Assembly (NCBI RefSeq): GCF_000276665.1 | Contig: NW_004955465.1 | Span: 6,591,070-6,655,069 of the forward strand | Source: Chinchilla lanigera | Lineage: Eukaryota; Chordata; Mammalia; Rodentia; Chinchillidae | Direction: 5' to 3' | Length of the DNA: 64,000 bases | Shown here: in pieces, positions 44,984-57,475 of the stretch | Position numbering within the stretch: the first letter of the stretch is position 1 | How the letters are laid out: the number at the start of each line of letters is the position of its first letter | Position numbers and translations under genes: made by a program | Notes under the pieces: generated by a model | The model's database searches: none | Told to the model about the DNA's origin: nothing | The model's input: the letters and a program-made list of their open reading frames with translations, nothing else

Positions 44984-45746
44984 AAACCAAAAAACACATA
45001 TCCTCCTGATCCAGCCTCATCTCCCACATCCTTCCCCGTCTCAGCCAAAACAAAAGGAAAAAACCTAAGTCATTGTCTTTCCACAGTTTCTCCACGTTGG
45101 CAGACCATTTAACTACTGGGCTTCATTCTTCCTGTTTTTAACTGCCGTATTTATTTGGGTGATTTCTCTCTAGGAAAAAAACATGCAGACACAAGTGGAC
45201 ACACACACGCATGTACGCACACTGCTTTCCTTCATGGATTACGACAAAAATGTCCTGTTCCCTAGAATGTTTGTGACAACTGGCATGTAATTATGTTCTT
45301 GGCTCCTACACGGATAACCTGTAGCACTGAGTTTACCTCATCCTTTTAATTCTTTCTTTCTCTCTCTCATGAGATGCAGGTATTGATATGTATCTATTTA
45401 TAGATTCATGTGTATGCTGCTTGGGACTGAGCACAGGCCTTGGTCGTGCTAGGACAAGGCCAGTGCTCTGGGCAGGAGAAAGAGGAGAGAAGGGGTCCCT
45501 GAGGTTTACTCTCTGTGAAGCAAACCTTGGCTAGCCTGAGAGTTCTTCCCCGCATCGCAGGCTCAACAGATCAAGAAGGATAAGCGAGTCACAGTTACAA
45601 CTTCTACCTGACTCTGGGCCAAGTCTGAGAAGGACCTGGAAAAGGGGAGGATAATTCTAGGGGCAGGAGGAGGAGACAGAGGGAAAGAGAAGATTCAACA
45701 TTCACCATTACCATCGCTCAAAGGAAGTCTATAAGGCTCAACTGAC

Positions 45747-45860
45747 CTGTTTTCCTTATCACACTGCCCTCCTCACTGAGGACTGGACATTGGCTGGGCC
45801 CAAATGTAGGCGGAGTCACACCTCAAAGGCACTGCTTCCGGAATACAGAGTCGCAGTAAC
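45747..45860 (-). other. RREB1: Candidate non-coding 5' exon of RREB1 (114 bp)
   Basis: On the minus strand the acceptor is cattttcacag before 45860 and the donor is aacag|gtcagt at 45747/45746. Both are good matches. The segment is free of repeats and includes several CpGs and a CCAAT-like ggcccagccaatg. It has no long reading frame, and one ATG opens a five-codon frame (MSSPQ, then stop). If used, it would be spliced to 42622. Support is from splice signals and context only. Confidence 0.45.
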
Positions 45861-46234
45861 CTGTGAAAATGAGAAAAAGTGATGTTAGAGGGGCTGAGAC
45901 CAAAAATGATCCTGTCTCTACATAAAGTCCTCTAATAACACCCCTGGGGCACAGACAAGGACTGGAGCCAGACCCTGCCCGGCTACATCAAGCTGCCATG
46001 GGAGGCCATCGGGAGTGGAACCAAGGGCACCCAAGCAGAAAGGTGGGAGCTGAGTGCGCAGAGCAGACAGGACCACGCCCCCACTCCAAGCACATTTCAG
46101 TAACGCTGAAGGCACCACAGGTGGATGGCTCCTGAGCTGCCTTCAGGTGGAGCTTTGACCAACTGAATGGCATAGCATGCTGATGGTGGATGACAATGAT
46201 CCTGCAGTTTACAGGGAAAAGATGGCACTCAGAA

Positions 46235-46430
46235 ACCATGCAGCTGGGCATGCTTCTGCACACCTGTAATCCCAGCACTCAGGAGGCTGAGGCAGGCGGA
46301 TGGTAAGTTCCAGGCCAGCCTGGGCTACACAGTGAGACTTGGTCTCAAAAAGAAACGAGAAGAAAGGAAAGAAAGGAAAGAAAGAAAGGAAAGGAAAGCA
46401 AAAGAAAAGCAACGAAATGAAACAAAACGA
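46235..46430 (+). repeat. B1-type SINE with (GAAAG)n tail
   Basis: 'agctgggcatgcttctgcac' to 'agtgagacttggtctcaaaa' is a B1. The tail has expanded into a GAAAG/AAAGG purine microsatellite at about 46360-46430. Confidence 0.9.
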
Positions 46431-46804
46431 AACTGGGGCCAGCAGGCTAAGAGAGTTAAAGAAAATAGGAAATAGGCAACTGACAGTGCCTTACAGTAGA
46501 GATTATCACTGTTTTCCTGAGGGGAACACGTCTGTAACATGTCAAACAGGACCAAATGTGCACTTTTTCCTTTCTGGAGGGGGCTGTGGGAAGCACCTCT
46601 CACTACACATGCCCTTCGTGAGTCGGATAAAGTCGGCTCTGGGTTACCAAGGGTCTTAGGAGCCCTGAGCTAGCTTCTGAGATGGAAGGCAGCATTGTCA
46701 AAGCTACAGCACAGCATCGGCACGTCCGTTTGTCTCTGCCTCTCGCTGCACTGCATCCGAAGCTAAGCCGAGGAGCACAGAACTGCGTGAAGACTCGGGA
46801 CTAG

Positions 46805-46895
46805 AAAAGGGGCTGGGAGTGTGCTCAGCGGGAAAGCAGTTTCCCAGCACGCGTGAGCCCTGCCTGGGCTCTATCTCCAGGGCTGAAAGAAAAAA
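46805..46895 (+). repeat. ID-type SINE (diverged)
   Basis: 'ggggctgggagtgtgctcag' and 'cctgggctctatctccaggg' with an A-rich tail. Confidence 0.7.
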
Positions 46896-47239
46896 AGGGA
46901 GAAGTCGGAAAAAACCCATGTGGACAACACTTGCTGGGAAACAACTGCTTCTCATGTTTTCTCACTTTTATCCGCTTTTGTGGTGTCTGGAGATGAGCTG
47001 CCCAAGTAAGTCACAATTCTCATTCCACCTCTTCCGCAGCATAAGCAGCCTGGGCAGCAACCCTGCGGCTCCACTGGGCTGTGGGGTGGAAAGGCACCAC
47101 CGCCTTGTCTATCAGCAGCAGCTCTTCTGACACCAGGATGTGCCCAGAAGTTTGCCTCTCCTGACACTGTACTGCTTCAACTCCCCACTTTTAACTTCTG
47201 CTGGTCACTTTTGAAAAGTTCTTTTGATTCTAAAGTATC

Positions 47240-47425
47240 TCGGAGTGGCAGCAAACTCCTGTAATCTCAGCACTCTGGGAGGCTGAAGCAGGAGGATCAA
47301 AAGTTTGAGTTCAGCGGGGACAACTTAATGACTTGGCAAAACCCTGTCTCAAAATTTAAAATTAAAAAAGGGCTGGAGATAAAGCTCAGTGCAAAGGGCC
47401 TACCCTGGGTTCAATCTCTAGTATG

Positions 47426-47450
<25 letters not shown>
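47240..47450 (+). repeat. B1-dID composite SINE
   Basis: B1 part 'ctcggagtggcagcaaactc' to 'aaaccctgtctcaaaattta', dID part 'gggctggagataaagctcag' to 'cctgggttcaatctctagta', then a poly-A tail of more than 20 bases. Confidence 0.88.
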
Positions 47451-47457
<7 letters not shown>

Positions 47458-47904
47458 AAACACAACAAATAAGGAGAGCAGCTCACAGGAACAGCCTCTC
47501 TGTGTGACTTTAAGCGTGCAAAGCCTGGTGACACCCTGATACCTCCCCAGTAGTGTCCAGTGTGGCCCTGAGAAGCTTAAGAAATTCCTGAATTCCACCC
47601 AAATGCAAAGACTTTCCAGGTAAAATGTTCCCAGTACCAGGGAGGTCGGGACCCCAGAAACCCACCCACGGGAAGCAGGGTAAGAGTCCTTATTTTACTT
47701 GATATAGAATCCATTTTCTTTTAAACGATTAGTCAAGTCTATTTTATTAAAATTCCCACGAAGTTTTCAGAAATGCACAAATTTAAAACATCCTCCCAGA
47801 TCATCCTCCCCTCATCTATTTCAACTTGTAGATACCTAATGTGAAACGAATCACTTAAAAAAAAAAAAACTTTCCTTCTTTTATTCATTTTTTAATTAAT
47901 GGGA

Positions 47905-47990
47905 GGATAAGGGTATAGCTCAATGATAAAAGCCCTGTCTAGTACACATGACGTCCTGGGTTGCACTCCTAGCACTGCAAAAAACTACCA
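47905..47990 (+). repeat. ID SINE
   Basis: 'gataagggtatagctcaatg' and 'cctgggttgcactcctagca' mark a sense ID element. Confidence 0.8.
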
Positions 47991-48049
47991 CATATATGGT
48001 ATCCACATATCTGGTAAATTTTATTATTAAGAAAGAAGAAAATCTTGGC

Positions 48050-48205
48050 AAGGCTATGGTGGCATAAAACCTGTAATCCCAGCACTCACTTGGCTGAGGC
48101 AGGAAAGTCACAAATCCAAGGCCAGACTGGATTACATAGTGAGTTCAAGGCTAACCTGATTACATACTGAGATCCTGTTTCAAAAAAAAAAAAAAAAAAA
48201 AAAGG
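48050..48205 (+). repeat. B1-type SINE with internal duplication
   Basis: 'ggcaaggctatggtggcata', duplicated 'ggccagactggattacatag' / 'ggctaacctgattacatact', then 'gagatcctgtttcaaaaaaa'. Confidence 0.88.
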
Positions 48206-49810
48206 GTCCAGAAAGGTATACCCCATATTTTTTCCCTAGAAACTACTATATTAAGATCTCCAAAGGTAAAATGAACTATATTTCTACACATAATTTTAAA
48301 AGCAAATAATAAAGCAAAACTCACATTTCAGAGTTAGAGACAAATGTCTGGAACTGAGGTTTTCCAGAACATGACTAAAACTCCCATTACAATTTAGACC
48401 TGCTTCCTCTTCTCCTTTAAGAAACAGTACTTCAAAAAAACAAAAAGAATGGTACCAAGAAAAAAAAAAAACAAAAAAAAAAAAACAAGAAAAGTACTAG
48501 CTTTCCTTCAAAAACAGAGAACCAAGGGGAAAAGATTCTATGTTAGAGCAAAAAGGCCAAGCTGGGATACTTGACTTTGAAACCTCATCCTCTGACCTTG
48601 GGCATAAATGATTTGAATATTGAGAATGTTTTCCAATTAAGCTCAGTAACAGGAGTCACTACCCTATGTTTTTAGGTTCCATGAAGGCCCAAGAGACTCA
48701 CAGAACTTGGAGTGTGGAAAAGTACAGGGCAGTTTTTAGAAGAAACTTCAAGATACCCCTCACCTCCATTACCACTGCCTCAGGACAAAAGGGAAAAAAA
48801 AGACTATTTATGCTCCCATAGGTCAAACAGGACAAAGACAGGCTGAGAGAGTTGGGGGAGGGTCCAGGATGCTGAATTTCTGGATTTTCATTTCCACAGG
48901 CTTTGCAAAAACCAGGCCGTATGGCAGAATGTCTTGGGGAGGGCAGAGGTCCTCTTGGGAGGAGGGGCAGAGGAAGGGGACCCGGCCCCCGTCCCCAGCC
49001 TCCCAGCCCCCAGGAGATAAGGGACAATACTTTGTAAAGCCAGAGAGAGAAGATTAAGGAGCCTGTCTCCAGGTCCAGTGAGATAGCAATGGAGAGATGA
49101 GAGATAAAGGGAAAGATGCTTCAGGAGCAAAGGGAGGCATCTCGGCTTCTTAAAAAAAACCCAGGGTTTTTGAAGTAAAATCTAACATCTGTCTTCAGGC
49201 CCCCAAGAAACAGGGTAAGGATGCTGGCAGAGGCCTGGACTCTACGGCACCTGACTGGGATGGTACAGTGCTGTGTCTCCACGATGCCTGCAAACGAGCA
49301 CAGCTGAGTGGCGCAGGCCCACAAAGAGCAAGGGGCTCGGATGCTAAGAGGGTCTGAGCCCCGGGGGAGCCTGACAAGCAGCAACTACCTTGAAGGACAG
49401 GCCAGGCAGGGGACAGAGCCCAACCAGGCCAGCTGTGCTGCACTGGCCCAGCCTGCTTTCCTCCCGCCTGCAAGGCCTGGGGCAAAACTGCCTTTTCTGA
49501 CTAGGATGGCCTTGCATGTGCACTGAAGGCTGAGACAGCTGGGATGACGGCTCTGAGTTCCAGGAAGTTGATGTGTTTCTTGGCTTAGGGTGTGGGCTGT
49601 GCCTTGGATAGGGCGGCAACCCATGAAAGTCACCCATCCCACCCTGCCTGTGGCTGGCACGGCTCGGGTAAAATGGAGCCTTAGAGCATCACGCAGCACC
49701 TCCCAGCATCCAAGCAGCTGCTCTAGGGCTTCTCTGTGGGTGAAGACAGACTGCTAAGAAAGATGTGGGGTGCTCCTCTGGGCACAGAATACATTCAAAA
49801 GAGAAGTTCA

Positions 49811-49869
49811 GGGCAGGGGGTAGGGGGGCAGGGGGCTAGGGAGCCAGGGGGGCAGGGGGCCAAGGGGCA
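49811..49869 (+). repeat. G-rich tandem tract with G-quadruplex potential
   Basis: Eight runs of three to six Gs within 59 bases, built on a GGGGGCTAGG / GGGGGGCA-type unit. The spacers are one to four bases, which satisfies the usual G-quadruplex pattern on the plus strand (the RREB1 template strand). Confidence 0.85.
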
Positions 49870-50204
49870 GCAATTCTAGAACCCAAGACGGCTATGTGAA
49901 ACTCCTTTGTGGCTGGCTTCTGAGTTCCAACACTCCCTGTCTCCTAACACTGTAGAAACAGTCAAGCTCTCCACCCTCCACTCGGGGGTCTTCTTACTTT
50001 GGCCGAAGCTTATCTTCGGACTCTGTTGGCTGCCAGTTCCCATGGTTACCTCTGCGCTCAGTTCCTTCTCCTAGAACTGCAGTACTGGGACAACATCTTG
50101 CACAACCACTGTGCACATGATGCCCCCCAATTCCCACTGATCCAGGGCTCTGGGTTCCAAACCCCAGGACAAAACTATCTCTGAGTCTGCCATGGTACTT
50201 GGGC

Positions 50205-50330
50205 CCTGGGTACCGTATACCAAGTACACTGTCTTACTTAATCTTCATCACGACAATGCTGAAATTAGTCTTACTGCATAGATGAGAAAACTAAGGTTTA
50301 GAGAATGGAATCATTTGTCTCCGAAGTCCT
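50205..50330 (+). repeat. MIR-like remnant
   Basis: 'acttaatcttcatcacgaca' and 'catagatgagaaaactaagg' match the MIR core. Confidence 0.7.
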
Positions 50331-52077
50331 ACGGTGTTGAATGGGAGAGCAAAATGAACCTTGTTCCTGAACTCAAGTTCCTCTTAGACAAAACGTGCGG
50401 CCCCTGGCACAGGGCTGAGGAGCACAGACACACTCCCTCAGTCACGTTGTTCTCTGCCGTCTCACAGTCTCACTTTGAGTCACCCCTGCCCTTCCAGATG
50501 CTTGATGCTAGGCCTTCCATTCCCACCTATTTCTGGACAGGAAAACAGACACACACCCCTGCCCACCTTCTGCCTCCAGCAAGAGGCCAGTCTGGGCTTC
50601 ACCTCTGCAGAAAAAATTTACTGTGATAGGCGAGGGTTTGGAAATGCTGGGTTTGCCCTGCAAACTGACAGGAGCCTTCACAGTCTACACCCTCGAGCTC
50701 CAGCAGCAGCCAGGCCAGGGAGGCTCGAAGGCAGCCCTGAGGCTTGGCTTGAATCCCAAACAGCCTTGTCCTGTCCAGTGGCTGATGCAACTGATCTACC
50801 AACGTCACACAGGCACCCAGGTTACCTCTGCTTCCATGGAAATCTTGTGCAGACTTTGAGCAAGAGAGGTCCACACTTTGTGCCCTGGGGTGTGGCTGGG
50901 GGTGAGATAAGCAGCAAACCAACAGGGTGCATCTGTTCAAAGGAGGGGAGGGCAGGAGACAGGGGGCAAGCGGCTAGAATGCGCAGGTGACAGACCATGC
51001 AGATGCGATGCACAGGAAACCTTACTAAAATGGTCTTACATGCTCAGTACGAAGTTAACAGCAGCAGACCCAAAAGTCACCCTACAGAGCACAGATCCTC
51101 CTCAGCCCACCATGGAGTTCTGTGCCCAAAAACCCACGGTAAGCTGAAAATGTATTCAATGCATGGGACCTGGTGAACTGCCAAACCTGCAGTGGAGGCA
51201 TCAGAGTGAGCCTAACATTCCGAGAGAAGGGGGCTGACTATCCAAATGCACAATTCCGAGAGTGGTTTCTACTGAGTGCGTATCACTCTCGTACCACTGA
51301 GCAGTAAAATAATTGTACAAGTAAAAAATTCGAAGTTTGGAAGCATCTGTAGCAACATCACAGCCCTTCACTGGAAAAGCCCCACCCCAAGCCAAAAGTA
51401 TCTAAGTCCCTCTGGTGGCAGGGCCAGCTGTCTGGTCTTCAGGGCTTTCCTGGGAATGGATCCTACCTGGGCCTAGAATCAGCTCTTGAAAAAAGGTAAC
51501 CGCAAATCAAGGACATCTTAGAAGGCCTTCCTCGGAAAGCTTCGGTCTATCACATCCATGAGCAAACACCAAGGCAATGGAGCAGTGATCCAGAGCCTAA
51601 CTCTAACTTGTTTTACTTACCACAATGAAAGTAAGTTAATAAATACGAGACAAGGAAAAAGATTCAGTGTGCAGCGCATGAGTGGCCAGACCTCTGGCCT
51701 GGGCCTTCACACAGCTCTTGGCTTTAAATGCTGCATCTCCAGCAAGTGGCACCCTTGAAGACTATGCCCTTCTCCCGCAAAGCTCCTTGGAGGGTAATGC
51801 AAAGGCCTCCGAGCTCGAGCCCTTTCACGAGGATCTCTGGTGGCTCTAGACACCCTCCCTCTGTAAGGAATGTTCCATAAAGAGTGAGAAGGTGCGGGGG
51901 GGCGGGGATGTACTCCCGGAGGGGCAACCATAGGCTTCTTCCTACAGCCTTAAGAACAGCCCAACATCTACTGCAGTGTTGCTCTACGGGGCCCAAGAGG
52001 AGGAACAGAGGTCATTTCTACCCTCTGGACTGGCTACTCCGCAGTCAGATTAGATTCCAGGTGCTCCAGTGGTCTTT

Positions 52078-52220
52078 TTGAAACAAGGTCTCGCTATGTA
52101 GTTCAGGCTGGCCTTGAACTCACTATGTAGCCCAGGCTGTCCTCAAACTTGCAAGAATCCACTTGACTCAGCCTCCTCAGTGCTGGGATTATAGGCATGC
52201 ACCATCACGCCCAGCTGCTC
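52078..52220 (-). repeat. B1-type SINE with internal duplication (antisense)
   Basis: 'gaaacaaggtctcgctatgt', duplicated 'caggctggccttgaactcac' / 'caggctgtcctcaaacttgc', and 'catgcaccatcacgcccagc'. The copy is well preserved. Confidence 0.93.
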
Positions 52221-52299
52221 CAAAGGTCTTAACTGCAAGGATTTTCCCAGGAATAACACAAATGGCTGATACTTCTTTTCATAAGGAGAGTCCACAAAC

Positions 52300-52425
52300 G
52301 GGGCGTGGTGGTACACACATCTGTTATCCCAGCAGGAGGCTGAGGCAGGAGGATCTTCGGGAGTTTAAGGCCAGCCTGAACTACATAGGGAGACCTTGCC
52401 TCAAAAAACAAACAAATAACTTAGT
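52300..52425 (+). repeat. B1-type SINE
   Basis: 'gggcgtggtggtacacacat', 'gcaggaggctgaggcaggag' and 'gagaccttgcctcaaaaaac'. It lacks the full inner duplication. Confidence 0.88.
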
Positions 52426-52534
52426 AAAAGGAGTGTCCATGATCCTTAGGTAAAGCAACTTTGTCCCCCTAAAAAATTATGTGAATGTTTTAATGGCTAC
52501 ATTAAATTCAACTTTAGCAGGGGAGCAAGGTGGG

Positions 52535-52620
52535 GCTAGGGGTGTAGCAAAGTGGCAGAGGGCCTGCGTAGCATACGTGAGTCCCTGGCTTCCATCCCCA
52601 GCACCACAAAGATAAAATAA
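52535..52620 (+). repeat. ID SINE
   Basis: 'ggctaggggtgtagcaaagt' and 'ggcttccatccccagcacca' mark a sense ID element. Confidence 0.8.
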
Positions 52621-53514
52621 ATGTGAACTCCGGGAGGAGTGGAGGGGTTTTCTGGTACTTGCAGGCCAAATCGCCCAGTGACAGCCATCCAGGGCCCTGC
52701 GCATCTCCAGGGTTCTCCGCTTTTTCAGAGGGAGGAAACGGGCCAAGACTTGATCACAAGCCTTTCTGCTGGTGCATGGTGGTGGGGATGAAGCTAACTG
52801 CTCCGTGCAGCCCTTCTCCAGGGAGCACAACTTAATGCCTCTTACTGATGGCTCTAACTGCTGCCAGATCTGAGAGGACAAGACGCAGCTGCCACCTGGC
52901 AGCCATTTGTCACACAGCGCCCTGCTCCCCTGGGAGGGGACACAGGCAGCCCTTGGCGCCCGGCTGTGGGAAGAGCAAGTCCCTGGCCCTCTCCCCAGGC
53001 AGGCCAGACTTCTCTAAACATTGTTTTTCTGCTTGGCCACCAGGACCTGGTATTTCATCACTTTCTTGCCTCACTTAGCAGAAACCTGCATCGCTGTCAA
53101 CTGTGCTGCAGGCAGTGGGGGGCCGTGGAAAGAGTGAATGGCCAAAGTGGTCTTTTTCTGAACAAGGAAGTACCCTTGCTGGACAGAAGAGGCAGAGGGA
53201 GACAGGGCACCCTCATCTACCCCCAGGGTAGGGCAAGGTCTCCTGGGCTAGGGCGGGGGTTAAGCTTAGCAGCCTGGAGCCCCACTGTACCTTAAGATTT
53301 GCTTTGCTGGCTTATCAACTAGATACAGATTCTGGAAAGGATAGGGAGGAGCCTCCACCGCACACCTGGGCTGAGAAATTTTTAAAAAAACGGTATCGTC
53401 ATAAGTAACAGCAACCACAATTCAAGTCAGAGTATCACTGAAGTCTGCCGTGTATCCAATCATGTTTCTTCTGGAGAATAACTAGGCTGCCTTAACTATG
53501 GAATGTACACGTTC

Positions 53515-53600
53515 TTGTGCCAGAAAAGTGTTAGGCGCTTTACATATATTTAATCTTTCTAAAATCCTGTAAGACAATCAATAGGTTATCTGTTAGCTAC
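53515..53600 (+). repeat. MIR-like remnant
   Basis: 'gtgttaggcgctttacatat' and 'aatcctgtaagacaatcaat' resemble part of MIR. Confidence 0.45.
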
Positions 53601-55879
53601 TACACCATTCTGAAGGGGCTAGGCTGAGCCCCCAGCCTGGGGTTATCTTGTTCCTTCTGCTGTACCACAAGCAAGATCAGTGAAAACCATTCAGAGAGGG
53701 GCAATGAACAAGCCTGAGGACTGGGCACGCAAGTCAGGGAAAACCAGAAACAGCTGAAGAGACTGGAGATGCTCAGCCCATTAAGAGAAAGAACTGGAGA
53801 CCCACAAGACCTGGCTACGGATGCTACAGGACTAGAAAGGGGGTGCATGCATTCCTGGTCCTCCGGGCCGAGAACGAGGGTCAGTCAGGGGACAAGCTTG
53901 CCGCCCTCCTGGGTGTTCTCAGGCAGAGCATAGGTATCCACTAGTCACAGACACTATGCAACAAAAACAACAAAAATCTCAGTCTTGTAGCAGGAGGCAG
54001 ACCACGCTAGATGACTCCTCTGACGGCAGTTTCTGTACTTGTAAGAGGACGAGCCTCTTCTCACAATACTGTCAGGTTCACAAGCGCACACAGGGAGAAC
54101 CAACCAAGGAAGGGTAAGCTAAAGCACACACGGTGTGGCACCTTAAATCTTGACCTGGAAGCTCAGCTTGCTACTACTGCAGCCCCGTAACTCTCAGCTT
54201 TAGTTCTCCTACCTAGGAAGAGAAGCTGATTTATTAAAATGCTTAGCAAACAATAAGGCACCCTCTAGTCTGAGCTATCCATGTTATGCTATTTCCCTAG
54301 CAACATTCCAGGTGACCCCCAAGGCCAAGTCCTCCGATCTCCTCAATCTGCCCACCAGCTTCCCTTACTGGATTGCCCAAGCTCTGAGGGCAGGAGTCCA
54401 GCGCGTGATCTTTGTTTTAAAAAAAAAAAAATTCCCACCCCAGCCCACAGGTTGGATAATTAAAAATAAATATAAGTCGGCTTATCACAAATGCAATCCC
54501 ACTGACAGTAATGAGCAGAACAGCTGTTGACACTCGCTGTTCTGCATGGTGAGCAGGAAATAAAACCCCTTGGGCTTCAGTGGCTGCTGAAACAAATCCT
54601 GGTCAGCTCCACGTTTATCTAATTGAGGAAGTACACACTACTGGCTCCTGCGAGGAAGAATGCTCGTTCTTCCCTATATTCCCCAACATGCTGCAACACC
54701 TGAATCTTGTGCTGCCAACGCCCAGCAGCTGCCCCAGCCTCCCAGGCGTGGGACTGTGGTCACTGGATTTTGGTCCAGACACTTCTCTGGACTGGGGCTA
54801 AAGTATCTTTAGCCATATTCACTACTTCTGGGAAGAAGCTGGGGTAAAGTTCAGCAGCAGTTTGCAGAGTTTTGGGCAACATCCTGCAACTCTTTCACTG
54901 GCCCCTCGAGGTCGCGGGCTGGCCTTCCTGACATGCTGGGGAAAGGGTGCAGCAGAAACAGGAATCTCTACTCTTCCCATGAGGAGGAGCTCTGTGCAAG
55001 CTAAGCAACCCCAGGGCAGGTGGTTAACCTCCCAACAGGTGGGGCTGCACATTCCCAGAATTCAAGGCACTTGCAGGATGATACTCCCTGGAAAACCAAA
55101 ATGAGTTTGTGGAAGGTTAGAGCTGTATGAATTGCTCCTCCCCTGATAGCTTTGAGAAGGCAGGGGAAGGGAGAGTTTGCATCTTTCCTCGCCCACTGGA
55201 AAAGTGGTCAGCTGTGGTCAAAATTTCACAGTGGGTAATCAGACATTACCAACCGTCAGCTGAGAATGACTCTGCCGGGGAACTGCCCCACAAGCCCCAG
55301 CTCCTGGGAGCACAGTGCGCTGCCTGATATGCACGGGCTAGTGACTTTTCCACCTCCACGGCTCCAATTCTGCCTTTAAGAAAAGTACTCACCACTGCAT
55401 CTTTAAAGTCAAACAAATGCTCAGATGTAAGTGGCTGGTGAGAGTGCACTGCCAGTCAAGCAACTAAAACCACTAGCAAGCAAGTGGTCTTTCTGAAACT
55501 GAGCAACCAAGGGCAACAACACGGTGGGATGGCAGCCTGTTGGGGGCACCAACAGTAGGGGCCAGCAAAGGTGCAGGCTCTAGCTGGGGAGGTGATTAGT
55601 TCACACAACTGCCCTTCCCAGGGTGTGGGGGATGGGGCTTCTGATCACACTGTTGCTCTATCAGCACAAACAGCCCAGGTCCCTCTTCCCAACCAGCTTC
55701 AGGTCCCTCAAGCACACTGATTCCAATTGCCTGGAGTGAATTCCCACCAGGTGCTGAACCAGCCTAGGCTCTTATGGGTGAGTTCATACTCTATAATCCT
55801 TACCCTGAGCAGACAATCCCTTCACAACTCCCTAAACATCCCCCAAATGTTACAAAGAATAGGAAGAAACACTGAAAGA

Positions 55880-56095
55880 GAAGCTAGGCACAGTGGCACA
55901 TGCCTGTAATCCTAGCTGCTCAGGAGACTGAGGCAGGAGGGTAGAAAATTCAAGGCCAGTCTGGGCAATGTAGCAAGTCCCTGTCTCAAAATACAATTTT
56001 AAAAAAGGACTGGGGATGTAGCTCAGTAATAAAGCAGTTGCCTAATATGCATGAGGCCTTGGGTTCAAACTCCAATATGCATAAAACAAAAAACA
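55880..56095 (+). repeat. B1-dID composite SINE
   Basis: B1 part 'gctaggcacagtggcacatg' to 'agtccctgtctcaaaataca', dID part 'gactggggatgtagctcagt' to 'ttgggttcaaactccaatat'. Confidence 0.9.
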
Positions 56096-57329
56096 ATAAA
56101 AACTAAAAAGGGAATGTAACTCCGGTGTGTCCCTTCCCTTAGGCTCTCGCATACCTGAGCAATAACAACTTGGCTCGCATTGAAAACACACATAAGAGCA
56201 GCTGCGCACCCCCAGATGCTAGGAGAGCCAGAAAGTTCCAGCCACTGTGAACAGGGCCGCCTGCATGCCCAGCTTTCCAACCTGAGGAGGGCCACACATT
56301 TCCATCCTGCCCCTAGGGCCAAGAAACCTTGACGGAGACAAGGCCTGCAACACACAAACCTGAACACCCAAGTTAAAGCTATTTAACATGAATGGAGGCC
56401 AGGTGAGTATTCCCAAACAAACAAACAAACAAAACGACCCCCTCTGCCAGTATTTGGGTGATCTGCAATTGTTTTAGCATGTCTGTGAGATTCTCATCTT
56501 GTTTCTCAAACATAGTTCAACTCAAGCATAAAACCCAGCCATCCCGTGCTCACCCCCTTTAATTGAGTTGAATGTGTGTGATAAAGGCACTCTCCTGATG
56601 TTCAAAAGAACATCCTTACTTTCCTTTTATCTTCCCTTAACAGTTTGCTATCCTGTGATAGGAGGGGCCTAACCTCCAACAGTCCACACTTTTATCTCCT
56701 GCTGACCAGCAGGCCAAGGGCTGGACTTCCTGCAGCTCTCCTGGAGGGGCTGTTGGGCTTGTGTCAAACGCTTGACTCCAGAGCTGCAGCTGGTGGCTGA
56801 GCAACAGCTACCCAGCATGCACTTCAGCTCTGACTTGAACAGCTCACAGTGCAACAGGCCAGCACTCCCCAACAAGAAAGGAGACCTGAGGTGTTTCTGA
56901 AAGAGCTTACCGTCAGGGCTCACAGACTTGCTTTCTCTCTGCAGCAAACACAAGAGCTATCTTCCAGAAACCCCAGATGTCAGTTACAGTAGCTCGAGCA
57001 TAAACACAGTTTATTCCACCACTCTTAAAGTACCTCGGGAGCACAGCACATTGTCCTTTAGCTGCTGGAGCCCAGAGCAGAAGAACTGAATGTGCAAACT
57101 GCCTGGATACCCTGGACTCTCTGTGGGATGGGGACAGGCTGTGACCTTTGATGTACCTCCCAGCCTTAACACTGTACCCAAGACTCAACTGTTGGGGTGT
57201 CGGAGTGTTTTGAGGTCCAGTCTCAAAAGCACTTGCAGGTGTCTAGCATTAAGAGCTTCTGGTGAATACCAGGACTCAGGATTACAGCAAAACCCATTTT
57301 TTCTTTCTTTCCTCTCCTTTTCTTCATCT

Positions 57330-57475
57330 CAGGGATCAAACTCAGTGCTTTACCACTGAGCTATCCCCAGCCCTTTTAATTCTGGTATGGTTTCACCACT
57401 TGTCCACGCCAGCCTGAATCTGCAATCCTCCAGTCCCAGACTCCTGAGTAGCTGGGGTTACAGGCAAAACCTACT
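57330..57475 (-). repeat. B1-dID composite SINE (antisense)
   Basis: The antisense dID 'gggatcaaactcagtgcttt' to 'gctatccccagcccttttaa' is followed by a diverged antisense B1 ending 'gtagctggggttacagg'. Confidence 0.8.

Larger units (their letters stand above)
42623..45746 (-). other. RREB1: Inferred 5' UTR intron of RREB1 (3.1 kb)
   Basis: The interval between the two candidate non-coding exons contains a MaLR LTR with nested insertions, a B1-dID SINE and CA-type simple repeats. The remainder is unique, AT-rich and shows no coding evidence. Confidence 0.5.

Noticed and set aside
50475..50990. A 171-residue plus-strand open frame
   Set aside because: It has low-complexity human-like composition without domain, start context, splice partner or family resemblance. 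Frames of this length occur by chance in GC-rich introns.
56911..56938. Tiny exon-like segment (tttgctgcag ... acg|gtaagc) on the minus strand
   Set aside because: At only 28 bp, with no conservation or cDNA evidence, chance splice-like sequences are common at this scale.
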